The notes beneath the pieces are model-generated. The model searched no databases, had not been told where the DNA came from, and saw only the letters and a program-made list of their open reading frames with translations. Below, piece after piece: positions 1 through 9,061 of a stretch of 64,000 bases of DNA (positions are counted from its first letter, which is position 1; each line of letters starts with the position of its first letter). Location of the stretch: the NCBI RefSeq assembly GCF_000238295.3, contig NZ_AHCD03000027.1, forward strand, positions 372,001 to 436,000. Reading direction: 5' to 3'. Position numbers and translations under genes: made by a program. Source of the stretch: Pseudoalteromonas rubra (lineage in GTDB: Bacteria > Pseudomonadota > Gammaproteobacteria > Enterobacterales > Alteromonadaceae).

Positions 1-214
1 AGTAATGTGCAATACACTCTAAAACAGCGAGCAAAATCAAAAAGTTGCCTAGATAGGCGTTGTCCAGGCCGTAGATAGCAACACAGCCTAAAATAAATAA
101 AAATGCCACCAGGGCATACTTGGGTTTGCTGACATTGCTGTAAGGCAAAGATTGATCAAAACACTCACGAAAGTAATCTTTATCCAGCGTAAACTCGCAG
201 TGAAACACACACAT
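1..214 (-). CDS. Partial small membrane protein (N-terminal 71 residues)
   Basis: An open frame reads from an ATG at 214 leftward off the window, so only the N-terminus is visible. It starts MCVFHCEFTLDKDYFRECF, a soluble lead of about 35 residues, followed by two hydrophobic stretches separated by a short polar turn (YGLDNAYLG). This resembles the layout of YcxB-like small membrane proteins, but too little is present to assign a family. A GGAG sequence sits immediately upstream of the ATG. It is divergent from oadGAB, sharing a roughly 430-bp intergenic region. Confidence 0.6.
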   Translation of the reverse strand, partial: MCVFHCEFTLDKDYFRECFDQSLPYSNVSKPKYALVAFLFILGCVAIYGLDNAYLGNFLILLAVLECIAHY

Positions 215-329
215 AACTCCAGTTATTTCATCTCTCCATTATACCCTGAAATTATCGACTTGCGCAGACTTTACGTAAACTGCAGATCGCTGTTTACGGC
301 ATTTGTTAACATGTCTTAAGAATTCTTTT

Positions 330-342
330 TTGGTCATACCAA
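330..342. promoter_or_regulatory. GntR/PdhR-type operator, distal copy
   Basis: TTGGTCATACCAA is a perfect inverted repeat with a 3-bp centre. It matches the TTGGTnnnACCAA core known for PdhR and related GntR-family regulators of pyruvate and lactate genes. A second copy lies at 502-516, nearer the oadG start. Assignment to PdhR is inference from the motif; related GntR regulators use similar sites. Confidence 0.5.
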
Positions 343-501
343 TTGTATGTTTCTGTTGAGGGGAAGCCTGACGGTGAATATTTTTTATGCCACTTGCCTA
401 TTTTTACCAGGTATCTTGACTATTTTTCATATTTATTTGGCTGTTTTCATTAAATTTTCATTTGGATTATCGTAACAGATTGAAATCTAGTATGAATTCC
501 T

Positions 502-516
502 ATTGGTAATACCAAT
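502..516. promoter_or_regulatory. GntR/PdhR-type operator, proximal copy
   Basis: ATTGGTAATACCAAT is a perfect 7+1+7 palindrome, matching the ATTGGTnnnACCAAT operator consensus of PdhR. It lies about 130 bp upstream of the oadG start and about 160 bp from the sister site at 330-342. Paired sites ahead of an oxaloacetate/pyruvate-metabolising operon make control by a pyruvate-responsive GntR regulator plausible. Confidence 0.6.
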
Positions 517-545
517 TTACACGTCGGTTTACAAAGCAGTCGGTT

Positions 546-576
546 TTGTTATGATGGTTGCATAATTATCTATAAA
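546..576 (+). promoter_or_regulatory. Possible oadGAB promoter
   Basis: TATAAA at 571-576 is a fair -10 element, with TTGTTA about 19 bp upstream as a weak -35. It lies between the proximal palindromic operator and the oadG start. The spacing is not optimal, so this is only a candidate. Confidence 0.25.
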
Positions 577-643
577 TTGTGGCTATCTATTGTATCTGCA
601 TGATGTCACGCAAAAAAATGTTAACAACAAGGGGAGAGCAGAG

Positions 644-907
644 ATGGACATAACCGCCTTACTGGCTCAAGCAGCCAGCTTAATGCTGACCGGCATGGTC
701 GGGGTGTTTGTATTCTTGTCTATTTTGATTGTTGCGGTGAAAGGGCTATCTAAATTTGCCGCGCCAAAAGAAGCGCAAACACAGCCTAGCTCAAGGGCAG
801 CTAAATCGCAGGCTTCGGACGCAGGAAAAATACCAGGCGAGCACCTGGCCGCCATTAGCGCAGCGATTTCGCAATACCGTAACCAGCACTTCCAATCAGA
901 AAAATAA
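644..907 (+). CDS. oadG: Oxaloacetate decarboxylase gamma chain
   Basis: The 87-residue protein begins MDITALLAQAASLMLTGMVG and has one N-terminal transmembrane helix (LMLTGMVGVFVFLSILIVAV) followed by a polar alanine/serine/glutamine-rich tail. This is the standard OadG architecture: the small subunit anchors the alpha chain to the beta chain of the Na+-translocating decarboxylase. The ATG at 644 was chosen because GGGGAG lies just upstream; an in-frame TTG at 590 would add 18 unlikely residues. The gene ends 15 bp before oadA, giving the G-A-B order usual in gammaproteobacteria. Confidence 0.88.
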   Translation: MDITALLAQAASLMLTGMVGVFVFLSILIVAVKGLSKFAAPKEAQTQPSSRAAKSQASDAGKIPGEHLAAISAAISQYRNQHFQSEK

Positions 908-922
908 TTCAAGGGGTCACTT

Positions 923-2698
923 ATGTCACAGCTCAAACTTACAGAATTGGTACTACGCGACGCACACCAGTCGTTACTGGCCACACGTATGCGCCTGGAA
1001 GATATGTTGCCCATTGCTGAGCAATTGGATCAGGTCGGGTATTGGTCAGTTGAATCCTGGGGCGGGGCGACTTTTGATGCCTGTATTCGTTATCTGGGTG
1101 AAGATCCCTGGTATCGGATCCGCGCCTTGAAAGAAGCGATGCCAAACACCAAGCAGCAGATGCTGTTGAGGGGACAAAACCTGCTGGGTTATCGTCATTA
1201 CGCTGATGATGTGGTCGAAAAATTTGTTGAGCGTGCCCATCACAACGGTGTTGACGTGTTCCGTATCTTCGATGCCATGAATGATGTGCGTAACCTGGAA
1301 ACGGCTATCCGTGCTGCGATCAAAGTTGGTGCACATGCACAGGGCACTATTTCGTATACGGTCAGTCCGGTACATACTCTGGACATGTGGTTAGCGCAGG
1401 CGAAACAACTTGAACAAATGGGATGTCATTCAATTTGTATCAAAGACATGGCTGGGTTACTGAAACCTTATGATGCAGAAGTCCTGATCCGCGAATTGAA
1501 GAACACGGTATCTGTGCCGATTGCTATGCAATGCCACGCTACGACAGGCCTGAGCACAGCGACTTACCAAAAAGCGGTCGATGCAGGCATTGATATGTTG
1601 GATACCGCGATTTCTTCAATGAGTATGACCTACGGTCACAGTGCCACCGAAACCTTAGTGTCTATTGTGGAGGGGACTGAGCGAGATACCGGACTGGATT
1701 TATTACAGCTTGAGGAGATAGCAGCTTATTTCCGTGATGTCCGCAAAAAGTACGCGGCCTTTGAGGGGAGTTTAAAAGGTGTTGATGGCCGTATTTTATC
1801 GGCACAAGTACCAGGCGGCATGTTGACCAATATGGAAAACCAGCTCAAAGAACAAGGGGCAGGCGACCGCTTAGATGAGGTACTTAAGGAGATCCCATCT
1901 GTGCGCCAGGATTTGGGCTATTTACCTTTGGTGACGCCAACCTCTCAGATTGTTGGCACTCAGGCTGTTCTGAATGTGCTGACAGGAGAGCGCTATAAAT
2001 CCATCACCAAAGAAACAGCAGGTGTACTCAAAGGTGAGTACGGTAAAACACCTGCGCCGGTTGATGCTGCGCTGCAACAGCGTGTATTGGACGGTGCACA
2101 AGCCATCACTTGTCGCCCAGCTGACTTGATAGAGCCCGAGTTGGCTGAGCTAGAGCGTGACTTAGTCGAAAAAGCAAAAAGCCTGGATCTTGCGCTGAGC
2201 GACGCGGTAATTGATGATGTGCTGACCTACGCTTTATTCCCACAAGTGGGTCTTAAATTTCTGCAAAACCGGGACAACCCGGCGGCATTTGAACCAAAAC
2301 CCGAGTTGGTTCAGCCGACTCAACCGGCCCCTGCACCCGCACAAGTGAGTAAACCTCAACAAGAGCGTTACAGTGTGCAAGTGGAAGGGAAGGTATATAA
2401 CGTGGTGGTTGCACCTGGCGGAGAGCTCAAAGAAGTTGAGGTAAAGGACAGCGAGCTGATGCCTCAATCTGCCTCGATCAGCAGCGGTGAAACGCTGAAT
2501 GCCCCGCTGGCAGGTAATATTTTTAAACTGCATGCCCGACAGGGTGATGTAGTTGAGCAGGGCGATCTGGTATTGATCATGGAAGCGATGAAAATGGAGA
2601 CCGAAGTGCGTGCGACGCATAGCGGTAAAATCACAGATATCCTGGTTAACGAGGGTGACTCAGTGTCGGCTGGTGACGCCATCGTAGCGCTGGCATAG
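923..2698 (+). CDS. oadA: Oxaloacetate decarboxylase alpha chain (biotin-containing carboxytransferase)
   Basis: The 591-residue protein transfers the carboxyl group of oxaloacetate to its own biotin, releasing pyruvate. The N-terminal HMGL-like TIM barrel (about 1-275) carries the [13 protein letters not shown] signature of the metal/substrate site. A conserved carboxylase domain follows (about 290-470), then a Pro/Ala/Gln-rich flexible linker (about 478-500) and a C-terminal biotinyl domain with EAMKMET, the biotinylated lysine being K557. Length and order are typical. AAGGGG upstream of the ATG acts as RBS. It is cotranscribed with oadG and oadB; carboxybiotin is handed to the membrane beta subunit, coupling decarboxylation to Na+ export. 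Confidence 0.96.
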   Translation: MSQLKLTELVLRDAHQSLLATRMRLEDMLPIAEQLDQVGYWSVESWGGATFDACIRYLGEDPWYRIRALKEAMPNTKQQMLLRGQNLLGYRHYADDVVEKFVERAHHNGVDVFRIFDAMNDVRNLETAIRAAIKVGAHAQGTISYTVSPVHTLDMWLAQAKQLEQMGCHSICIKDMAGLLKPYDAEVLIRELKNTVSVPIAMQCHATTGLSTATYQKAVDAGIDMLDTAISSMSMTYGHSATETLVSIVEGTERDTGLDLLQLEEIAAYFRDVRKKYAAFEGSLKGVDGRILSAQVPGGMLTNMENQLKEQGAGDRLDEVLKEIPSVRQDLGYLPLVTPTSQIVGTQAVLNVLTGERYKSITKETAGVLKGEYGKTPAPVDAALQQRVLDGAQAITCRPADLIEPELAELERDLVEKAKSLDLALSDAVIDDVLTYALFPQVGLKFLQNRDNPAAFEPKPELVQPTQPAPAPAQVSKPQQERYSVQVEGKVYNVVVAPGGELKEVEVKDSELMPQSASISSGETLNAPLAGNIFKLHARQGDVVEQGDLVLIMEAMKMETEVRATHSGKITDILVNEGDSVSAGDAIVALA

Positions 2699-2708
2699 GA
2701 GACAGGGT

Positions 2709-3842
2709 ATGGATGGATTATTAAATCTATGGTCAGCCACTGGACTGGCCAACATGACCTTACCAGCACTGGCCATGATTGCCGTCGGTTGTGGCCTGCT
2801 TTACCTGGCAATAGCAAAACGATTTGAGCCACTCCTGTTGGTCCCGATTGGCTTTGGCGCAATCCTGACCAATATTCCGGTAGCTGGCCTGGCAGATCCA
2901 GGTGGCTTGTTGTATTACGTTTACTATATTGGTATCGACAGTGGTATTTTCCCGCTCTTGATCTTCATGGGAGTCGGGGCGCTAACGGATTTTAGTGCGC
3001 TGATCGCGAATCCAAGAATGCTGCTGCTGGGTGCAGCTGCACAGTTTGGTATCTTCGCTACCCTGTTTGGCGCCATATTACTTAATTACGTGCCCGGTTT
3101 TGAATTTACGCTGCAAGATGCGTCAGCGATTGCCATTATCGGGGGAGCGGATGGCCCAACTGCCATCTTCCTGGCATCCAGGCTTTCTCCAGAGTTACTG
3201 GGCGCCATTGCCGTTGCCGCCTACTCTTACATGGCGCTGGTACCGATCATTCAGCCTCCGATCATGCGCTTACTGACCACTGAGGAAGAGCGTAATATTG
3301 CAATGCCACAGCTAAGGGCGGTTTCAAAGCAGGAGAAAATCTTGTTCCCGCTTGGCGTGTTGACCCTGACCTTATTATTCTTGCCGGCCGCAACGCCGCT
3401 GGTTGGGATGTTTTGTTTGGGCAATCTGATGCGCGAATCTGGGGTGGTTGACCGCCTGAGTAACTCAGCCCAAAACGAAATTATCAATATCACGACGATT
3501 TTTCTGGGCTTAGCGGTGGGCTCTAAGCTGGCGGCAGATGAGTTTTTGACAGTCGAGACCATAGGGATCCTGGTGCTGGGTGCCGCAGCGTTCAGCATTG
3601 GCACGGCATCCGGGGTTTATATGGCTAAAGTGATGAATCGCTTTGCCGGTGATAGCCCAATCAATCCACTGGTTGGCGCAGCCGGGGTATCTGCGGTGCC
3701 TATGGCTGCCAGGGTCGTCAATAAAGTCGGTTTAGAAAGCAATCCACACAACTTCTTATTAATGCATGCTATGGGACCAAATGTCGCAGGGGTACTGGGA
3801 AGTGCCGTTGCCGCGGGTATCTTGCTTGCACTTGTCGGTTAG
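2709..3842 (+). CDS. oadB: Oxaloacetate decarboxylase beta chain (Na+ pump)
   Basis: The 377-residue polytopic membrane protein decarboxylates carboxybiotin on OadA and pumps Na+ outward. It shows the family hallmarks [20 protein letters not shown] near residue 80 and [15 protein letters not shown] near residue 145, which carries the conserved aspartate of the ion site. Many hydrophobic helices follow, ending with [18 protein letters not shown]. The length is shorter than the ~430 residues of enterobacterial OadB but typical of marine gammaproteobacteria. The start is 10 bp after the oadA stop, with GGAG overlapping that stop region. A terminator follows. Confidence 0.95.
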   Translation: MDGLLNLWSATGLANMTLPALAMIAVGCGLLYLAIAKRFEPLLLVPIGFGAILTNIPVAGLADPGGLLYYVYYIGIDSGIFPLLIFMGVGALTDFSALIANPRMLLLGAAAQFGIFATLFGAILLNYVPGFEFTLQDASAIAIIGGADGPTAIFLASRLSPELLGAIAVAAYSYMALVPIIQPPIMRLLTTEEERNIAMPQLRAVSKQEKILFPLGVLTLTLLFLPAATPLVGMFCLGNLMRESGVVDRLSNSAQNEIINITTIFLGLAVGSKLAADEFLTVETIGILVLGAAAFSIGTASGVYMAKVMNRFAGDSPINPLVGAAGVSAVPMAARVVNKVGLESNPHNFLLMHAMGPNVAGVLGSAVAAGILLALVG

Positions 3843-3858
3843 CACTCTCCAACCTGTT

Positions 3859-3886
3859 GCGCGAAGTACTGCTTCGCGCTTTTTTC
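3859..3886 (+). terminator. Rho-independent terminator of oadGAB
   Basis: GCGCGAAG-tact-CTTCGCGC forms a strong hairpin followed by TTTTTTC, 17 bp after the oadB stop. Confidence 0.9.
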
Positions 3887-3982
3887 TTTTTATACTTGTT
3901 TCTTATTTGGCAATAGCTGACACTTGGCAAACCCGGCACGGCTGTGGCATGGTATCGCTATCAACATAAGGAGCGCGTAGTA

Positions 3983-4162
3983 ATGAATGTTCTGATTATT
4001 TTAGGGAGCCTGATTGTCGCTTTGCTGATCCTGATCCCACTTTTGGAAAAGTATCAAAGCCGGATGGGACTGGATAAGATGCAGAAGTATGGCAAGTATA
4101 TATTGCCCCTGGTTATGGTCTCCATCGTGATCCGCCTGATTTACGGTATGGTCCAGGGGTAG
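3983..4162 (+). CDS. Small two-helix membrane protein downstream of oadB
   Basis: This 59-residue protein begins MNVLIILGSLIVALLILIP. Two hydrophobic helices (about 2-19 and 38-56) are joined by a charged loop (EKYQSRMGLDKMQKYGKY). AAGGAG lies 10 bp upstream of the ATG, a good RBS that fixes the start. I do not recognise a named family. It follows the oad terminator, so it is probably expressed separately or by read-through; an accessory role for the pump is only a guess from position. Confidence 0.7.
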   Translation: MNVLIILGSLIVALLILIPLLEKYQSRMGLDKMQKYGKYILPLVMVSIVIRLIYGMVQG

Positions 4163-4168
4163 TAGAGT

Positions 4169-4198
4169 GCGCTCAGTAGCCGTTGGCTTGCTGAGCGC
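4169..4198. terminator. Inverted repeat between convergent genes (possible bidirectional terminator)
   Basis: GCGCTCAG and CTGAGCGC form an 8-bp perfect stem with a 14-nt loop between the small membrane-protein gene and the convergent histidine kinase gene. There is no clear T tract, so terminator function is tentative. Confidence 0.4.
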
Positions 4199-4206
4199 GA
4201 TGCTGA

Positions 4207-7134
4207 CTAACCAGCTTGTGTCTGTAAATAGCGTTGGATGAACTCAGTGGCCCGCTGATAGTGTGTTTCCAGGGCATCTCTTAAATGGATCAGGTCGTCA
4301 CTGGTCAACTCTTCTCCTTTACAGCGTTGCTCAAACTCAGCAGCCATGTCGGCCACGCCGTGTGCACCAATGGTTTTAGATATGGACTTGAGCTGGTGAC
4401 ACGCTTCTATGATTTCTTCCTGGCTCATTGAGATCACTGCGCCATTGATGTCTCTGGCCAGTTCACTGCTTTGTTCCAGGTACATGCGGAAAAAGCGCAG
4501 ACGCTTGTTGGCGTCATGATTGACATACTTATCGAGCTGCGCCAGATCAATCGGTTCATCAGATTCCGTTTGCTGAGGTTCAGGTGTCTGTGCAGGTGTG
4601 TCTGGTTGCACTTCAGGTTCAATCTTCTCTGGTTCCACTGTTTGCTGTGGTTCAGCTGGCTCGTTGTGTGGCAACGTCGGATCTACCGCGGCTTGTGTCT
4701 GCGTCTCGGATTTACTTGGGCTTGCGTCGCCTGTTTGTTCTGTGTGTTGTTGGCCTGAGTTGCCGATGGACTGTTGCCAGGTATCCAAAGTGGCCTCGAG
4801 CACATTGAGTTCAACAGGCTTGGTAATATAGTCATTCATACCCGCTGCCAGGCAACGATCACGCTCACCTTTAAGTGCATTCGCGGTAATGGCAATGATA
4901 TACGGCTGGGCATTAATGTCTTCTGCCTGTTCAGCTTCCTCACGAATTTTAGCGACCATGTCATAGCCAGACATTTTTGGCATATGCAGATCGGTGAGAA
5001 TAATCGGGTAATGAGCCTGTTGCCAGCGGACCAGACCTTCTTCACCATTTTCTGCAACCTCAACACCATAGCCAAGCAGATGTAATTGATCCGTCAACAC
5101 TTGCTGATTGAGGACATTGTCTTCCACCAGCAGAACCAGTTTGTTGGCCGCTCTCGCGTCCTCGACATTCAGGTATTTGTTTAAAGAACGCGATGGCTTG
5201 AGCTTTTTCGGCTTGTGCAGGCCGGCAGCAACCAAAATGGCGGTCATAAAGCTAGATTTGCACAAAGGCGCGGCATTGAGATAGAAAATGCGATCGTGGT
5301 TTAATGCCGGTTCATCCATCGTGCTGAGTACAATGACCTGCTGGTTATTGTGTTCAATGGAGTAGAGCAGGTCACGTAGCTGGCCGTTGACTTTGTCCAT
5401 ACCATCCAGACCGTCAAGCACCCAGATCACATTGCTGTCGTACTGATATTCGCTGAGTTCGTCAGCGTCTCTTAGCACAACCGTATCAGCCCCCATGAAG
5501 GACAAGTAACGGGCGACAATATTACGACGTGCCTGAGCATGGGTCAGTACCGCCACTCTTTGGCCATTTAGAACGGCTTTGTTTGCGTAGGCTATCTGAC
5601 CTTTTACGCTAAACGGAAGTTCTACAACGAACTCACTGCCCATACCGATATCAGAGCTAACATGAATTGAGCCCAGCATGAGTTCGACCAAACTTTTACA
5701 AATAGATAAGCCCAGGCCTGTACCACCGTATTCTCGGGTAATGGAGCCTTCTGCCTGAATAAAGGGATTAAAAATTTCCCGCAGTTGTGCTTGCGTCATG
5801 CCCTTACCATTATCCGTGACGGTAAAGCGCAGGGTATAGTGCTCAGAAGTGTTTTGGGCAACTTCAACTGAAATTTTAACGAAGCCGCGTCTGGCGTCGT
5901 CAGTGGTTGTGAACTTAATGGCATTACTACACAGGTTGTATAAAACCTGACGAACACGTACGGCATCACCAACCAGGTTGTTAGGAATATCCGGTGCAAC
6001 AGCCAGTTGCAGATCTAATTTACGCTTTCTGGCCACAGAAGACAGCACTCGCGCCACTTCTTCAATGGTTTCGGCCACAGAGAAGACACTGTTGTCCATC
6101 TGCAGCTTACCGGCTTCAATTTTAGAAAAGTCGAGAATGTCATCCAGTATGCCCAGCAATGAAAACGCGGAGTCACGAATGATGGTCGTTAGACGATGCT
6201 GTGCGCCGTCCAACTCAGTCTGACGCAATAAATCAATGGTACCGATGACCCCATTCATGGGGGTTCTGATTTCATGGCTCATCGTGGCCAGGAAGGTGGT
6301 TTTGGCTTCACTGGCACGTTCTGCATTCAGTGTGGCTTTTTCCAGTGCCAGGGTTCTGGCTTGTACTTCTGATTCTAAACTGGTTTGCAATTGCTTCAGC
6401 TCTCTTTGAGCTGCCTGGTTTCCCTGAATGATGTCACGGATCTGGTTGATTAACTGGTTAATCCCTACAGCGGTTTTCGATAGCCCAAAACTAAGTTTTT
6501 CAGTCACATGGATATCATAGGACTTTTGATCCAGCAGGTGTTGCAGTTCTTCATTGAGTTCTGTGAGGTCTTTACTGAGACGACCAATAATTTGGCGCTT
6601 GAGGAAGATGCCAAAAGCGATTGTCAGTAGTAAAGCACACACAGCTAAGCTGATGCTGGTTACTGGCGAAGCGTTCGATACGGGTTGTTGGGGGGCGTAT
6701 CTTAAAATGAGTTCACCGACAGGCAAATCATCTAACACGAGTGGCTGGTGTACGACAAACTCGCCTCCCTGATCGACCTTGGCTTGTCTCTTTATTGGTG
6801 CAATGCTCTGTTCATTGGTTTGATAGACTAAACTGGCTTGTCCAATGCCACTATCACTATATAGATACAACTCTATGCCCGGATTGCTGGCTTCAAACGC
6901 AGAAAGAATTTGTTTGGCATAGTTGTAGCCCAGCTTCATCATGGTATTGGACAAAGGCGTTGAAATATCCTTTGCCAGCAGTACCAGGTCTGGTCGTTGG
7001 GTGGAGTCCGCTTGTTTATTACCTGCATCAGGCCAGGTAAAGGCTGCGGCAGCAGAAATAGCTGCAATAATGATGGTAACGACAATAAATAGAGGTACAA
7101 AGCCCTTTATGTTCGTATTAGACGAGTTTTCCAT
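4207..7134 (-). CDS. Hybrid sensor histidine kinase with receiver and HPt domains
   Basis: The 975-residue inner-membrane phosphorelay kinase has a transmembrane helix (about 11-33), a periplasmic sensor (about 35-155), and a second helix (about 158-178). A coiled linker leads to a HisKA domain with SHEIRTPMNGV (H287) and an HATPase domain with NGKGM and GGTGLGLS boxes (about 395-510). Residues about 522-640 look like a degenerate receiver. A true receiver (about 660-790) has LVEDN and LTDLHMPKMSG with the phospho-accepting Asp near 709. A Pro/Glu/Gln-rich linker precedes a C-terminal HPt domain (CHQLKSISKTIGAHG, His near 913). The order resembles BarA/ArcB-type kinases. The ligand is unknown and no cognate regulator is adjacent. 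Confidence 0.92.
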   Translation of the reverse strand: MENSSNTNIKGFVPLFIVVTIIIAAISAAAAFTWPDAGNKQADSTQRPDLVLLAKDISTPLSNTMMKLGYNYAKQILSAFEASNPGIELYLYSDSGIGQASLVYQTNEQSIAPIKRQAKVDQGGEFVVHQPLVLDDLPVGELILRYAPQQPVSNASPVTSISLAVCALLLTIAFGIFLKRQIIGRLSKDLTELNEELQHLLDQKSYDIHVTEKLSFGLSKTAVGINQLINQIRDIIQGNQAAQRELKQLQTSLESEVQARTLALEKATLNAERASEAKTTFLATMSHEIRTPMNGVIGTIDLLRQTELDGAQHRLTTIIRDSAFSLLGILDDILDFSKIEAGKLQMDNSVFSVAETIEEVARVLSSVARKRKLDLQLAVAPDIPNNLVGDAVRVRQVLYNLCSNAIKFTTTDDARRGFVKISVEVAQNTSEHYTLRFTVTDNGKGMTQAQLREIFNPFIQAEGSITREYGGTGLGLSICKSLVELMLGSIHVSSDIGMGSEFVVELPFSVKGQIAYANKAVLNGQRVAVLTHAQARRNIVARYLSFMGADTVVLRDADELSEYQYDSNVIWVLDGLDGMDKVNGQLRDLLYSIEHNNQQVIVLSTMDEPALNHDRIFYLNAAPLCKSSFMTAILVAAGLHKPKKLKPSRSLNKYLNVEDARAANKLVLLVEDNVLNQQVLTDQLHLLGYGVEVAENGEEGLVRWQQAHYPIILTDLHMPKMSGYDMVAKIREEAEQAEDINAQPYIIAITANALKGERDRCLAAGMNDYITKPVELNVLEATLDTWQQSIGNSGQQHTEQTGDASPSKSETQTQAAVDPTLPHNEPAEPQQTVEPEKIEPEVQPDTPAQTPEPQQTESDEPIDLAQLDKYVNHDANKRLRFFRMYLEQSSELARDINGAVISMSQEEIIEACHQLKSISKTIGAHGVADMAAEFEQRCKGEELTSDDLIHLRDALETHYQRATEFIQRYLQTQAG

Positions 7135-7336
7135 TATGTGATTCCGAACCCAACTTTTGTGCTATGTTTCTTTGTTGGTTGCAATCCTATCACCTATGCT
7201 GGATGAATTCTCCCCGTTTTTGCTCACGACAGAAGATAAAACGGTGCCATAAAGTGCTTCAAAATACCAAATACAGAGGGAAATTTAAGCGATTAGACGG
7301 GTTTTGTCGGAATAGTGGTCAGTCGAGCACAGAGTT

Positions 7337-7376
7337 TAAAAAAAAAGTTGACTTAACAAGGCAAAACCCGTTTAAT
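7337..7376 (+). promoter_or_regulatory. Strong promoter of the tRNA operon
   Basis: TTGACT at 7348-7353 is spaced 17 bp from TTTAAT at 7371-7376. A run of about ten A residues directly upstream (7337-7346) resembles an UP element. The stretch after the -10 (ACGCCGCACG) is GC-rich, as in stringently controlled stable-RNA promoters. The first tRNA starts about 10 nt after the -10, so the leader is very short. Confidence 0.75.
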
Positions 7377-7385
7377 ACGCCGCAC

Positions 7386-7461
7386 GCCCAGATAGCTCAG
7401 TCGGTAGAGCAGAGGATTGAAAATCCTCGTGTCGGTGGTTCGATTCCGCCTCTGGGCACCA
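7386..7461 (+). tRNA. tRNA-Phe(GAA) copy 1
   Basis: A 76-nt cloverleaf with acceptor GCCCAGA/TCTGGGC, D-arm GCTC...GAGC, anticodon loop TTGAAAA (anticodon GAA), T-loop TTCGATT and encoded CCA. First gene after the promoter. Confidence 0.97.
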
Positions 7462-7472
7462 TTATTAAGTGT

Positions 7473-7548
<76 letters not shown>

Positions 7549-7656
7549 TTTATTAACTCATAGTTGAGTTCGACTGAAATGATAAAGTTTCAGTCACTAT
7601 CAAGGCATTGTCTTGATATGCGTTTAACTACAGAACGCACAATATAACCAGTTTTA

Positions 7657-7732
7657 GCCCAGATAGCTCAGTCGGTAGAGCAGAGGATTGAAAATCCTCG
7701 TGTCGGTGGTTCGATTCCGCCTCTGGGCACCA
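7657..7732 (+). tRNA. tRNA-Phe(GAA) copy 2
   Basis: Identical to copy 1, exactly 271 bp downstream of it. Encoded CCA and anticodon GAA. Confidence 0.97.
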
Positions 7733-7743
7733 TTATTAAGTGT

Positions 7744-7819
<76 letters not shown>

Positions 7820-7927
7820 TTTATTAACTCATAGTTGAGTTCGACTGAAATGATAAAGTTTCAGTCACTATCAAGGCATTGTCTTGATATGCGTTTAACT
7901 ACAGAACGCACAATATAACCAGTTTTA

Positions 7928-8003
7928 GCCCAGATAGCTCAGTCGGTAGAGCAGAGGATTGAAAATCCTCGTGTCGGTGGTTCGATTCCGCCTCTGGGCA
8001 CCA
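7928..8003 (+). tRNA. tRNA-Phe(GAA) copy 3
   Basis: Identical to copies 1 and 2, one 271-bp period further on. Confidence 0.97.
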
Positions 8004-8014
8004 TTATTAAGTGT

Positions 8015-8090
<76 letters not shown>

Positions 8091-8198
8091 TTTATTAACT
8101 CATAGTTGAGTTCGACTGAAATGATAAAGTTTCAGTCACTATCAAGGCATTGTCTTGATATGCGTTTAACTACAGAACGCACAATATAACCAGTTTTA

Positions 8199-8274
8199 GC
8201 CCAGATAGCTCAGTCGGTAGAGCAGAGGATTGAAAATCCTCGTGTCGGTGGTTCGATTCCGCCTCTGGGCACCA
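8199..8274 (+). tRNA. tRNA-Phe(GAA) copy 4
   Basis: Identical tRNA-Phe. It is the only upstream Phe copy in the array not followed by an intact tRNA-Thr; a non-tRNA spacer (8275-8413) takes that place. Confidence 0.97.
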
Positions 8275-8413
8275 TTATTAAGGTGCGCCTGACTTAATCA
8301 GTTGGGTGAGATTAGACCGAAGCAACGCTTCGCAGCTAATCGAACGCGAGACAGGACGTCGAGCCGGAACGCTGCTTCAGGATGAATTATACAGCACAAT
8401 ATAACCAGTTTTT
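8275..8413 (+). other. Non-tRNA spacer replacing a tRNA-Thr in the array
   Basis: After the usual ATTATTAAG this unit reads GCCTGACTTAATCAGTTGGG, which looks like a decayed 5' half of a tRNA (compare GCCGACTTAGCTCAGTTGG). It then diverges into a segment with the hairpin CGAAGC-aac-GCTTCG and ends with ACAATATAACCAGTTTT, the common lead to the next tRNA-Phe. No cloverleaf can be completed. A similar unit lies at 8849-8985. Confidence 0.7.
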
Positions 8414-8489
8414 GCCCAGATAGCTCAGTCGGTAGAGCAGAGGATTGAAAATCCTCGTGTCGGTGGTTCGATTCCGCCTCTGGGCACCA
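8414..8489 (+). tRNA. tRNA-Phe(GAA) copy 5
   Basis: Identical tRNA-Phe after the non-tRNA spacer; anticodon GAA and encoded CCA. Confidence 0.97.
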
Positions 8490-8500
8490 TTATTAAGTGT

Positions 8501-8576
<76 letters not shown>

Positions 8577-8684
8577 TTTATTAACTCATAGTTGAGTTCG
8601 ACTGAAATGATAAAGTTTCAGTCACTATCAAGGCATTGTCTTGATATGCGTTTAACTACAGAACGCACAATATAACCAGTTTTA

Positions 8685-8760
8685 GCCCAGATAGCTCAGT
8701 CGGTAGAGCAGAGGATTGAAAATCCTCGTGTCGGTGGTTCGATTCCGCCTCTGGGCACCA
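8685..8760 (+). tRNA. tRNA-Phe(GAA) copy 6
   Basis: Identical tRNA-Phe, 271 bp after copy 5. Confidence 0.97.
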
Positions 8761-8772
8761 TTATTAAGGTGC

Positions 8773-8848
<76 letters not shown>

Positions 8849-8985
8849 TTTTTATTTTTAGCTCAGATAACTCAGTTGGGCCAAACAAGACCGAAGCAAC
8901 GCTTCGCAGCTTGTTGAGGTGGAGTCAGGACGACGACAGGCCACCGCTTCATGGACGAAAGAGTAGTACAATACAGCCAGTTTTA
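8849..8985 (+). other. Second non-tRNA spacer with tRNA-like 5' remnant
   Basis: It contains AGCTCAGATAACTCAGTTGG, a tRNA D-arm-like stretch, followed by the GACCGAAGCAACGCTTCGCA hairpin segment shared with 8275-8413. It ends in a diverged version of the ACAATATAACCAGTTTT lead. Possibly a decayed tRNA unit or a separately processed RNA. Confidence 0.6.
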
Positions 8986-9061
8986 GCCCAGATAGCTCAG
9001 TCGGTAGAGCAGAGGATTGAAAATCCTCGTGTCGGTGGTTCGATTCCGCCTCTGGGCACCA
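8986..9061 (+). tRNA. tRNA-Phe(GAA) copy 7
   Basis: Identical tRNA-Phe and the last tRNA of the operon. Its final nucleotide abuts the 184-bp repeat array, whose units each end with the same 3' sequence (CCGCCTCTGGGCACC). Confidence 0.97.
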
